A DNA stretch of 64,000 nt from Rhinopomastus cyanomelas (Eukaryota; Chordata; Aves; Bucerotiformes; Rhinopomastidae), in contig VXBP01007513.1 in the NCBI GenBank assembly GCA_013400115.1, positions 1-64,000 on the forward strand, in the 5' to 3' direction. The position numbers and the translations under genes are program-made. This document shows, in pieces, positions 22,801 to 34,800 of the stretch. The notes under the pieces were generated by a model. It worked only from the letters and a program-made list of their open reading frames with translations. It did not search any database and was not told where the DNA came from. Numbering within the stretch: the stretch's first letter is position 1; each line of letters starts with the position of its first letter.

Positions 22801-25800
22801 CGCTCGAAAGTGCATTTTGCCGTGTCCCGAGGACTGCGTTATGTCTGAGTGGGGACTGTGGTCTCCGTGCTCTTTGGTAAGAAGCACGTGTCCGGCTTTA
22901 GGAGGCTGCTGGGAAAATGTAGGTGTGACATCTCGTGCAAGGTCCCTAACCCTAACCTACACCTTCACCTGTGTAGATGTCTGCTGCCATCGTTAGGGTC
23001 ATGGATGGCTGGTTGCAAATAAAGAGTGCCAGTGTTTGCAAGTCAGTAAAGTGATCCTCAAGCACAAGATATCACCTCCTCTGTGGTCCTTCCTCAGCAT
23101 GGAGTGGGTTCTGGGTGGTAGAACAGCTTTGGCAGTGGCGTGTGAGTCGCTCTCTGAGCCCAGCTGTGACCCTCTCTGTAGCAGAGCCGTCACAGTGTGG
23201 AAATGCCAGCATTCTTTAGGAAGAATGAGTGGTTGAAGAAGGTGTTGAGTCTCCTCTTCCCTTCCTGACAGCAGTTTCAGAAAGAAATATAAAAAAACTA
23301 CTCAAATGAAATGTAAAATGGTGATTCAGTGCCTCAAGGATTGTAGCCAAGAGGATTGTGGCCAAGAAGGCCAACAGCATCCTGGGGTGGATCAGAAGGG
23401 AGGTGGTCAGCAGATCGAGAGAGGTTCTCCTCACTCTCTCTGCTCTGCCCTGGTGAGAACACATCTGGAATCTTGTGGCCTGTTCTGGGCCCCTCAGTTC
23501 AAGAAGGACACAGAGCTGCTGGAGAGAACCCAGCACAGAGCCACAGAGGTGATGAAAGGAGTAGAACATCTCTGTGATGAGGAAAGGCTGAGGGAGATGG
23601 GTCTCCTGAGCTTGAAAAAACGGGAGACTGAGACATGACCTCAATAATGTTGATCAATATGTGAAGGTGGGTGTCAGGAGAATGGAGTCAGGCTCTGCTC
23701 AGGGGCATCTAAGGATAGGACAAGGGGCAGTGGGTGTGAGCTGGAACAGAGGAGGTTCCACATCAATATGAGAAGGAACTTCTTTATGGTGAGGGTGAAG
23801 GAGCACTGGAAGGGGCTGCCCAGGGTAGTTGTGGAGTCTCCTTCTCTGGAGACATTTAAAACCCACCTGGATGTGTGATCCAGTGCCACTTGATCTAGGT
23901 GATCCTGCTGTGGCAGGGGGATTGGGCTGGATGGTCTTTCGAGGTCCCTTCCGATCCCTGATGTGAAAATCACGAGCTGTTTCCAATCTCCCTTCCCAGC
24001 CGTGCAACGGAAGCGGTGTCCGCGAAAGGTCGGCTGAATCCCTCAGACAACCAGATGATGGGAAGTCCTGTCCTCCCGCCACCGAGACGGAAGCCTGCAC
24101 TTTGAACAAGAACTGCTACCACTATGACTACAATGTGACAGGTATTCGTGGGGTTGTGCTCTAGGACAGCCTGGGACTAGGGTTTACTGCCCTGGGACAG
24201 ATGTTCCGGTTCTTGCCTGGAGGGAGATGCTGGCCTGGAAACACTGATTCAGGCTGTTTGATCCAGTGTTGCTGGAGGCTTTGTAACTTGGGTGCTGTGA
24301 GTCCAGGAAACACGTTTCTTCTATCACCTGGAGAGGTTTAAAACCCACCTGGACATCTTCCTGTGCTACTCAATCTAGGTGATCCCACTGTGGCAGGGGG
24401 ATTGGACTGGATGGTCTTTCAAGGTCCCTTCCAATGCTTCATGTTCTGTGATTCTGGTCATTTTGTGGTTTGCTCAAAGTTGATGCAGATGAAACCAAAG
24501 ACAAACCTTCCAGGAAGGAGTCATGGCGCTGGCTGTTTGCAAAGCCAGGCTTTCTGGCCGCTGTGTCACAGCTGGGCTCGGCGAGCTTCTGCCGGCATCG
24601 AAGCTGCTTTTGAAGATTACTTTAGGCCATCAGAATTGGAAGTAGATGGGAGACTCGGTCATGGAATCATTCAGTTTGGAAGAGACCTACAAGACCATCC
24701 AGTCCAATTGTCAACCCAACCCCACCCTGCCCATGAAACCTTGTCCCCTAGGGCCACATCTACTTGTTCTGTGAACACCTCCAGGGATGGTGACTTTACT
24801 CCCTCCCTGGGCAGCCTGTTCCAATCCCTGACCACTCTGTCAGGGAAGAAATTCTTCCTGATGTCCAGTGTAGACTTCCCCTGGCACAACTTGAGGCTGT
24901 TTCCTCTTGTTCTATCATTAGTGCCTTGGGAGAAGAGACCATCCCTCACCTCTCTACAACCTGCTTCCAGGTAGCTCTAAAGAGCTGTAAGGTCTTTACA
25001 GCTTATAGGTCCTCCTTGTCTCTAGACTAAACAACCTCACTTCTCTAAGCCACTCCCCACCAGACCTGTCCTCCAAGCCCTTCACCAGCTTCACTGCCCT
25101 TCTCTGCACCTGCTCCAGCACCTCAATGTCCTCCTTGCCCTGAGGTGTCCCAAACTGAGCCGCACTGAGGAGTTCCTTCCTTCCAGACTGGAGCACGTGT
25201 CAGCTGAGCGAGAAGGCCGTCTGCGGGAGCGGCATCAAGACGCGGATGCTCGACTGTGTTCGCAGCGACGGCAAATCGGTTGACCTGAAGTACTGTGAAG
25301 AGGTGAGTGGGCGCCCGCGAGTCAGCTCCGTTCCAGCAGCGCTAACTCACCGCGAGCCGGCTGGCGCGGCAGCCTGGCTTTGCCAGATGTTGTGCAGCGC
25401 TCTCCATGGCTTGTTAGGCGCCTCTGACGTTGGCTCTGCCAGCAGCAGCGGCTTTCACACGAGTTCCTTCAGTCGCCTGCGGGTGCCTCGCTGAGCGTCG
25501 GCTAATCGCCGCGTGCTGAAGGAAATGACTCAGGAGCAATAATTAATAAAACAGAATAAGGGTAATAAATCCTAATCAGAGCACTAATCATCAGTCCAGC
25601 TGGATGCAGCTTTTGCACAGGGCCTTGGGCAGCTGCTGGTACCAACCGTGTACTCGATGCGTGGGGAGATATTTCTCGCGTGCCGTTCAACAGCTGGGCT
25701 GGCTTCTCGAGTCCAGCTGTGCGATGCAACAGCTACCTAAGCTAGAGGAAAAATCGTGCCCAGTGCTGGGCCAGAGCTGCTGGAGGGAGTCCAGTGCAGA

Positions 25801-28800
25801 GCCACAGAGATGATGAGGAGAGTGGAGCATCTCCCTGATGAGGAAAGGTTGAGGGAGCTGGGGCTCTTGAGCTAAGAGAAACGGAGACTGAGGGGTGACC
25901 TCATGAATGTTGATAAATATATGAAGGGTGGGTGTCAGGAGGATGGAGCCAGGCTCTGCTTCATGTTATCTAGTGATAGGACAAGGGCCAATGGGTGTGA
26001 GCTGGAACAGAGGAGGTTCCACATCAATCTGAGAAGGAACTTCTTCATGATGAGGGTGACAGAGCACTGGAACAGGCTGCCCAGGGGAGTTGTGGAGTCT
26101 CCTTCTCTGGAGATGTTTAAAACCCACCTGGATGTGTTCCTGTGTGACTTGGTCTAGGTGATCTTGCTGTGTCAGAGGGATTGGACTGGATGATCTTTTG
26201 AGGTCCCTTCCCCTCCCCAATGTTCTGTGGTTCTGTGATGTCTTAGGTGGTTGGAGCAGCCTGAGTAGGTCAGATGCACCACTACAAAACTAGAGTCCAC
26301 ACGTAGCTCTTGGGTTTCTAATCAAAACTCCTGACTTGATCATTTGTGCCTCAGGAAAAAAAACCTCCGTATCTGGCTACTAGCCAGCAGGTTTTGGTGA
26401 AGTTAATAGCTGGTAGTAGTGGGTGAGTAGTTAATAATTGATGCGCTCAGTTAGTGCGTTTGAAAAGCACAGAGTCTCCGGTTGTCTGTAAGAGACGGTA
26501 GGATGGATTGATTGATTGATTGATTGATGCCAAGACACGGTGGCAGATGTCCATCCACGGCAGTACTTGATAGAAACAGAATGTCCTTGTTTAGATCTAA
26601 CGTGAAATAAACAGATTTGTTTGATATATTTTTATAATTTTAACATTTAGTTAAAAATGCAGTTTTAAATGAATGTTAATAGACTTAATTGTATTAAAAT
26701 TAAACTAATTGTAATAATATTACTATACTATATTAGATAAACAGGATTTATAAACAGTATCAATTATTAATACTTTACATTCAGTCCAGTTTTTCTCATC
26801 TTTATCTAAATGTTAATTTAGTTTTAAAGTAACATTAATAGTTTTAATTGTATTAGAATTAAACTAATTTTAATAATATTCATATACCATACTATATTAT
26901 GAAGTATTTTTATAATTTATAAACAGTATTAATTATTAATAGTTTCACATTTAGTCCCATTTTTCTCACATTTATCTAAATGCTAATTTAGTTTTAAAGT
27001 AACTTTAATAGTTTTAATTGCATTGAAGTTAAACTAAATTTAATAATGTTCATGTAGCATATTATTAAGTATTTTTATAATTTTATAATGCCGGTATTGC
27101 TTATTAATTAATGGTGTTACATTTAGTCGCAGCGTTCCTAACGGAAGGCTTTGATCAACCTTTAGACCAAGTGACTGCACTTCACACTGCAGTCTCACTG
27201 CACAAACCTCCGGAGCTTTCCCCTCCTTAGGAAATGAAGGTCCTTGCTCAGAGAAGCTGGTTTCTTGGGGCAACAGGACAGCATCTCGGAGGCTACTTGC
27301 CACGAGCGGCTGATGAACAGACATCGCTGTGTTGTTATCCTGGCGTTACCAGCGGTCCCTGTGCCAGCTCTGGTCCAGCCCCCAGCTCAGCTGTTGGGAA
27401 GAGGTTGGGTTGTGGATGTGCAGGCAGCGGCACGACGAGGTCAGAGGCTGATCCCGTAGCTGTGAGGAGTAAACCTCGTTAATCTGATTAACAGGAAGGC
27501 CAAGCTGTCCAGGTCCTACCAGACCCTTCGCTCTGAGGATGCGTAAGCAAACTGTGACCTTCCAGGTCACGCGAGGAGAGGATCCCTGTTGCCACAACGT
27601 GGAAGCAGAGTGTGTAATGCTCACTCATCTAATCACGCGTGATCCTCCTCCAGGGTAGGGAGGAGAAATACGTGAAGCTCAAAAGGAGGCGCGTGCCTTT
27701 AGGGAAGTTGACAATATGAGATGAAGTGGTTTTGTGGTGGTTCCCCACGTAAAACTCCCTCATCACAAAATGTCCCACTAGTTGTGTGGGTGAGAGACAC
27801 TTCTGTTTTATTTATGTGTGGAGCTATTTACAGGGTCTGGATTCGCCTTCTCATGAGCAGAGAGATGGGGATGGCTAAGCCTCGAGAGATCCTGACCTCT
27901 CTGCTCATAATGAGTCAAATACTGATTGTGTAAGTGGCTCTATCAGGACAGGCTTAGCTCTCCTGATCCCTAAGAAATGACAAAACATGACTGCAGTGTC
28001 TGAGTTCCTACAGACTATGTGGTTGAAGAGTGAATTCAAGCCACATTGAAGCGCCCCAACGCTTTACGCTGTCATTGGTGCAGACAAACGCTGCCGTCCC
28101 CGCCGAGCCCTGGTGTGGTGGTTTCCCAATGTGTCCATGTTTGAGTCAATCAGCTGAAGGAGCTAGCTGGTCATCCCGATTACTGCCAGCTTAGATCAAT
28201 TTCTAGGGCTTATTTCCCAGACCTTGTTATGTTAACGTATTTCATAGACTCATTGGGATTGGAAGGGACTTTGGAAGATCATCCAGTCCAATCCTTCTGC
28301 CACAGCAGGATCTCCTAGACCAGGTCGCACAGGAACACGTCCAGGTGGGTTTTAAAGGTCTGGCACTGGTAGCCTGTTGCCCCTGGCATGCGTGACCAGT
28401 AGTGTAGGGTGCTCACAGAGTCACAGAGCATCAGGGATGGGAAGGGACCTCGAAAGATCATCCAGTCCCAACACCCTGCCAGAGCAGGATTCCCTAGATC
28501 CAGTCGCACAGGAACATGGCCAGGCAGGTTTTAAACATCTCCAGATGAGGAGACTCTGCAACCCTCCTGGGCAGCCCCTTCCAGGGGTCTGTCACCTTCA
28601 CCAGGAAGAAGTTCCTTCTCATATTGATGTGGAACCTCCAGCTCACACCCATTGTCCCTTGTCCTGAGCTCTTCAAGGTGAACTGTGGTTCACCAAGTAA
28701 ACAAAGGAGGAAGACCACAGAACATAAGGGATCGAAGGGACCTCGAGAGATCACCCAGTCCAATCCCCTGCTGCAGCAGGATCCCCTTAAATCCAGCCGC

Positions 28801-31800
28801 ACATGAAGATCACCCAAAGCAATGTGATTAAGGTAAAATGGACTGGATGACCTTTGAGGTCCCTTCCAGTCCCTAATGATTCTATGAGAACCTCACCCTG
28901 CCCGTTGCACCCCAGATCTGTGTCAGCAGCAGCCAGGGTGAGACGTTTCCCGTACGCGTGGTGGGTTTTTTATGGAGGACACGTTAATGTTGTGCCTCAT
29001 TATTACTTTATGCTTTCATTTAGTAGGAAATAAGGGGTTTATTTCCTTGTTAAAGCCATAACTGCTGGGTTTGTGTCATTAACCTTTGCAGTCATTAAAA
29101 TTAATAGGTTTTGAAATGTCTCGTTTGCTTTTTTGTTAAAAACCCCCCCACTGTGGGGGGATTTTATCTACTTGAAAGATATCCACAGCTTCCTGGGGTT
29201 CTGAAAGGCTTCGGTGATTGTCAAGTCCACTGGTGAAGGCCACTGAAGAGAACAGTCTTTTATGCTGGGAAGCTGCCGTGCTATAGATCTGTCCATATGG
29301 TCAGGGTTGGTGGTTCTTCCACACTTCTGTGTCACACAGACTGTCACTGACCCACCTTTTTAACTCATTCTGGAGCTGTACAGGCTGCAGGACTGCTGGT
29401 GTCATCCTGGTACAATTTCCACCAACTTCATTCCAATCACATCATATGTTGCCGTGGCAGGGGGACTGGACTGGGTGACCTTTCGAGGTCCCTTCCAGTC
29501 CCTAATGAGTCTATGATTCTTAGAATCACAGGATCCTTAAGGTTGGATGAGACTGGAAGGGACTTCAAAAGATCACCCAGTCCGATCAACAGTTCAACGC
29601 TTTCGTATTCCAGTTCCAAAATTCTTTATTGATTCATCATCGATTGCTTTGTCCAGCCCACAGAGTCTTCCTGGAGACCTGGAACCCGTCACGTGTAGGC
29701 TCCAATTTAAGAAATGATTAATGAGCACAGGGCTTGAGCTGGCCCATGAAGTCAGCCAATGCATTGGGGCGGTCTGGTGGGATTTTTAGATGTCCTCATT
29801 GCTTTACTTGTTGTTTGGGAATGACTCTGGCCTGATGGAAGCTTTACAGAGTCACAGAACATCAGGGGTTGGAAGGGACCTGGAAAGATCATCTTGTCCA
29901 ATCCCTCTGTCACAGCAGGGTCAGTTTAGTTGTCTCAGACTCCCCGTGTTCAGGTGCATCCAGGGCACCGAGGGCACAGAGCAGGTGTTACGCGCTAACT
30001 GCTGAATGTTTTCTTTCAGCTGGGTCTGGAGAAGACGTGGCAGATGAATGTGTCCTGTGTGGTGGAGTGTCCCGTGAACTGCCAGCTCTCCGACTGGTCC
30101 CCGTGGTCCGAGTGCTCCCAAACATGTGGGCTCACAGGTCAGTGTGTGCTTTTGACGTGTTTTAAGGACGGGGGTTTTAATTTTGTTCCTTAGCAAAGCT
30201 CTCTGTGCAGAGCAGGAGAACGTAGTTAGTCAGGAAGAGCGATGGGCATCTGCAGTGCCTTCTCCTGCTGTGATGTCTCAGAGCAGCTGTGAATCCAAGA
30301 GTGATGAGGCTCCACTTCCCAGACACCCTTCTAGGCTGCTGCAGAGAGCGGAGCTGTCTGCGAGACGGATGCAGTTCTGCTGCGGCGCTGTTGCTTGCGT
30401 AGCTCGCTCTCAGCACAAGATCCACGTAACGGTCATTAGAGTGCTCAGTTCCAGTTGACTGAGGTGTGGAATTGAAGGCTCTTTTGGTCAACCAACACTG
30501 GTAGGTAAATCTGTGCAATGTCTGAGTTCACTGCAAGCCTCAGCACAGCCTATTTCAGACGTGGTTCATCTTTTATCTATATAGAGTAAAACCATAGAAT
30601 CATCGGGGAGTGGAAGGGACCTCGAAAGACCATCCAGTGCAATCCCCCTGCCACAGCAGGATCCCCTAGACCAAGTCATAGTGTCAGTCAGGGTAGACCA
30701 AGTCACACAGGAACACGTCCAGTCAGGTCTTACAATACCTGGTATTTTACTCTGCATTGTAAGACTATTGTCTTAGAAGAGTGTTGTCTTACAAGAGTAT
30801 CATAAAATACTCTGTGTTGTGTTTTACTCTATTTGTAAGCTGTATGGGCTTAGTGGAAACCTTTATGGGGTGCCAACCCTGGAGCAGGGACTTGGTTCAC
30901 TGTAAGCCCCAGCACAGCTCATATATTTATCTGTGTAGAGAGTAAAAGACCTCAGCTGTAGTGGTTTAGTGGAAACCCTGGTGAGGTACCACCCCTAGAG
31001 CAAGAACCACTCCTACTGGCACGCGGGAGTTTCTTGTATCACGTGAGCTCCCTGTCATGAAGCAGAAGGGTCTGATGTTCCCTGCAAGATCATAGGATCA
31101 GAAGTAAGACAGTAGCCAAAACCATGACAATGCCCTTCTCTGTTTACCTATGTTGGGTAAAGTGCTGGTTCTTGTTTACAGGAAAGATGATTCGAAGAAG
31201 AACCATAAACCAGCCGTTTCAGGGTGATGGGAGGCCTTGTCCTTCTCAAGTGGAGCAATTCAAACCCTGTCCAGTAAAACCTTGCTATCGATGGCAGTAC
31301 GGGCAATGGTCCGCGTGCAGAGTGGAGGTAAAAGCCACAGGGGACTTCGAAGCGGAGTGCTTCGCGTGTCTGGATGTAGTTGTTACGTGCTCAGATATCT
31401 GCTTCGTGACACCAAACCCACTTCACTTCCATCTCCTTTACACACAACCTGAAGGCTTGTTCTTAGGGTTCCTTTTGGTCAGCAGTCACAGCAGTGTGCT
31501 GCAGGTGTCCAAAGTGCAAATTCAGCACCAGAGCAGCACCTTTGCTAATAACCAAAATCCTTCTGTTGTGGAAATAGAATAGGGTCCTAGAAGAGGTCTT
31601 CGCTGAAGATCCTGCTGTGGTTGCAAATCAAAGGCATCATTAGCTCCAAACTCTGCGCAAGAGTGGTAGCGACCAGCAGGTTTTGGCTGGTTGGTTTTGT
31701 TTGTTCATAAATACAAGTATAATGGGATTTTATTATAATAAAATAATAAAAAAGAAAAAAATAATAAATTTCAACTAATAAAAGAAATAATAAGAGATAA

Positions 31801-34800
31801 AAGAACTAAGAGCAGTATCTTTTGTCTCCTTGCTGCCTGAGTAAGCTGTTGAGAAAAGAGCAGCTGGAGATGGAGTGACGTGTAGCTCAGGTCTGGACTC
31901 ATGGTGCTTTGGTCTGTTCAGCACCCGTGTATGTTCTCCTCCCCCAGGATGCTCAGTGCGGAGAGGGAACACGAGTGAGGAACATTTCCTGTGTGGTTTT
32001 CGATGGATCCGTTGAAGATGTTGGCAAAGCAGTAGACGAGGAGTTCTGCGGGGAAATAGAGCCTGTTGTGGACGGTAATAAGAAGATGACACTCGAGGAA
32101 ACCTGCACTGTCCCTTGCCCAGGTAACAGAGCTTTTCAGACAAACACTGCGCTTCCACATGGCTTGGGCAGGTACTTGGTGCCTGGCGTTAGCCACAGTA
32201 ATTGCCACTGGATCATTTTCACATCCTTTGCTGTTTGGACCCATCCATCAAATGACCAACAGAGTTAATTTCTGGTAGCAGCTTCCCTGCAATAAATCAA
32301 TTAGGAAAAAATAAGGGGTTTAAATTTTACCAAATTATTTTATTATACATTTTCCACATCAACCTAAGAAGGAACTTCTTCCCAGTGAGGGTGACGGAGC
32401 ACTGGAACAGGCTGCCCAGGGGGGTTGTGGAGTCTCCTTCACTGGAGATATTCACGACCCGACTGGATGTGTTCCTGTGTGACTTGGTCTAGGGGATCCT
32501 GCTGTTGCAGGCGGATTGGACTAGATGATCTTTCGAGGTCCCTTCCAATCTGTAGTGATTCTATATATTTCTATTTATTAAATTCAGTGTTCTCAGTGAC
32601 AAGTTGTGCCTAGTAAGAAGGGTTTTTTTCACTCAACCCTTGTAGATAAGACCTGCATTTATAAGAAAAATGTTGGTTTATAGCAAAATTTAAACATTTA
32701 GATCACCTAACACCTTTATTAATCCTTTGAACAGTGGATAGGAACTTGATAGTTTCACAGATGTTTAAGGAAGCTCAGCTCTATGTGTTGTTTAATTGGG
32801 CTATTCCAAATGACACTGGTGTTTTGAGCTCTGAGAAAATGTGCTTCTAGCTCTTTAACTCTCTTGGTGTGACGTGAACTACCACTGCCCTTGCAGACTG
32901 AATCCAAAGGAGCTGTTGTAAATGCTCAGATCCATGATGCTCGTACTCAGAGGGATTAAGAGCCTGTGTAACAGCTGTTTAATTTCCACTAAAGCCCCTC
33001 CAGTTCATTTCAAACAGTTATTTGTGGAATTTGAAGAGAGTTGCTGTTGCTCAGTAGAGTCATTAATGATTAACTCCTTCAGTTCTAATGTTGCTGCTGT
33101 GTCAGAGAGTCACAGAGCATTAGGAATTGGAAGGGACCTCGAAAGATCATCCAGTCCAATCCCCCTGCCAGAGCAGGATCCCCTAGATCAAGTTGCACAG
33201 GAACACATCCAGATGAGTTTTAAACCTCTCCAGAGAAGGAGACTCCACAACCCCTCTGGGCAGCCCTTTCCACTGCTCTGTCACTCTCACCAGGAAGAAT
33301 TCTGATATTGATGTGGAACCTCCTCTGTTCCAGCTCACACCCATTGCCCCTTGTCCTGTCATTATGTGACACTGAGCAGAGCCTGGCTCCATCTTCCTGA
33401 CACCCACCCTTCACATATTTATCAACATTAATGGGGTCACCCCTCAGTCTCCTTTTCTCCAAGCTCAAGAGCCCCAGTTCCCTCAGCCTTTCCTCACCAG
33501 GGAGATGCTCCCATCCCTTCATCATCTCTGTGACTCTGCACTGGACCCTCTCCGACAGCTCTGTGTCCTTCTGGGTTCTACCAGCACCCTGGTTTTGTTC
33601 TCTTGCAACTCTCCTCTTTCTCAGAGAATGTTTTGAGTGCATTTCAGATTGGACTGGAGGTCCATCACCTCTTTGTGCACGGCGTTCCAATCGCATGATC
33701 CTCTCATATTTGCACCAAGTGAAAACTGGAAGAATAAGAGGCTCGTGGTGATCTTTACTTGTTAGCCAAAAGCAAATTTTTAGAAAAAATAGCTTTTTAC
33801 TACCTGCTGTTAAAATTTTGCTGAGCAGGAGCATGTTCTTCAATAGCCTCACATGTAGCCAGCAAGAGTAAGTGCTCTGTGGGGATGTGCTAATGATACC
33901 CTCCAACTAATGCTTCCAGAAATCACCACTTGTTTTCCTATTACACCTACATCAGGTCTTCAATTATTCATTTCTTCTCGCGCTTTCCTAACGGTAGCAA
34001 ATAAAATTCCTTCATTAATCAGGCATCTGGCCAACGCAGTGCTGATTACAACTGCCATCGGTGTAATGCAGGGTGGCATCAATTTTTAATAGCTCTTTTG
34101 CTGAAATAATGAGAACTAGGAGGTGTATTGGTGAGTCTGTGCACAGCCCAGTCCCATTTTCTGCTGCAGGTTGAACAAAACGGTCTCTGTTGTGCCGCGG
34201 ATCTTCCTTAAACGTTCTTTGGCCAATCAACCAATTAGTGCCCTTAGTGTAATTTAATTGTTCATTTTTATAACTATAATATTCTACAAATCTCTATTAA
34301 CCAAATATGAAATAGCCAGAGCAGGCACTTTACTCACCGTCCCTTTTCCTTCTTCCCAGTGAGGGTGCCAGAGCCCTGGAAGGGGCTGCCCAGGGGGGTT
34401 GTGGAGTCTCCTTCTCTGGAGGCATTTAAAACCCACCTGGATATGTTCCTGTGTGACTTTGTCTAGGTGATCCTGCTGTGGCAGGGGGATTAGACTGGAT
34501 GATCTTTCGAGGTCCCTTCCAATCCCTGATGGTCTGTGATTCTGTGTTAATCAGGGATCCAAAGTGAGAAGGATCTCATGGGACTACAACAGAAAATTAT
34601 CCTGGTTTGAAAAGAAATAGACTTTTGTGTGATTGTTTTATTACTATTTTTCACTGCACAGGCATTCAGAGACTTCTTCTCTGGAAGATGACATTTATAT
34701 CTCATTTATAGGTCGCATTTATAAAGTGGAAGGGAAGGTACTATATTGGAAGAGAAGCCAGAAACTGTTTCCCCACATTTTTTCAAGACATGTTCAAGGC

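Noticed and set aside
22943..22962. Interstitial telomeric repeat (CCCTAA)
   Set aside because: Only about two and a half units; expected by chance at this length.
31328..31582. Continuation of the exon ending at 31,327 through its open frame
   Set aside because: A donor (GAG|gtaaaa) and the phase-0 match to the exon at 31,948 fit the protein; the extra open sequence has no repeat pattern.
33220..33906. A 228-residue minus-strand open frame
   Set aside because: More than half is a CR1 terminal-RT remnant and the rest unrelated intron. It is antisense within THSD7A and has no conserved domain I can see.
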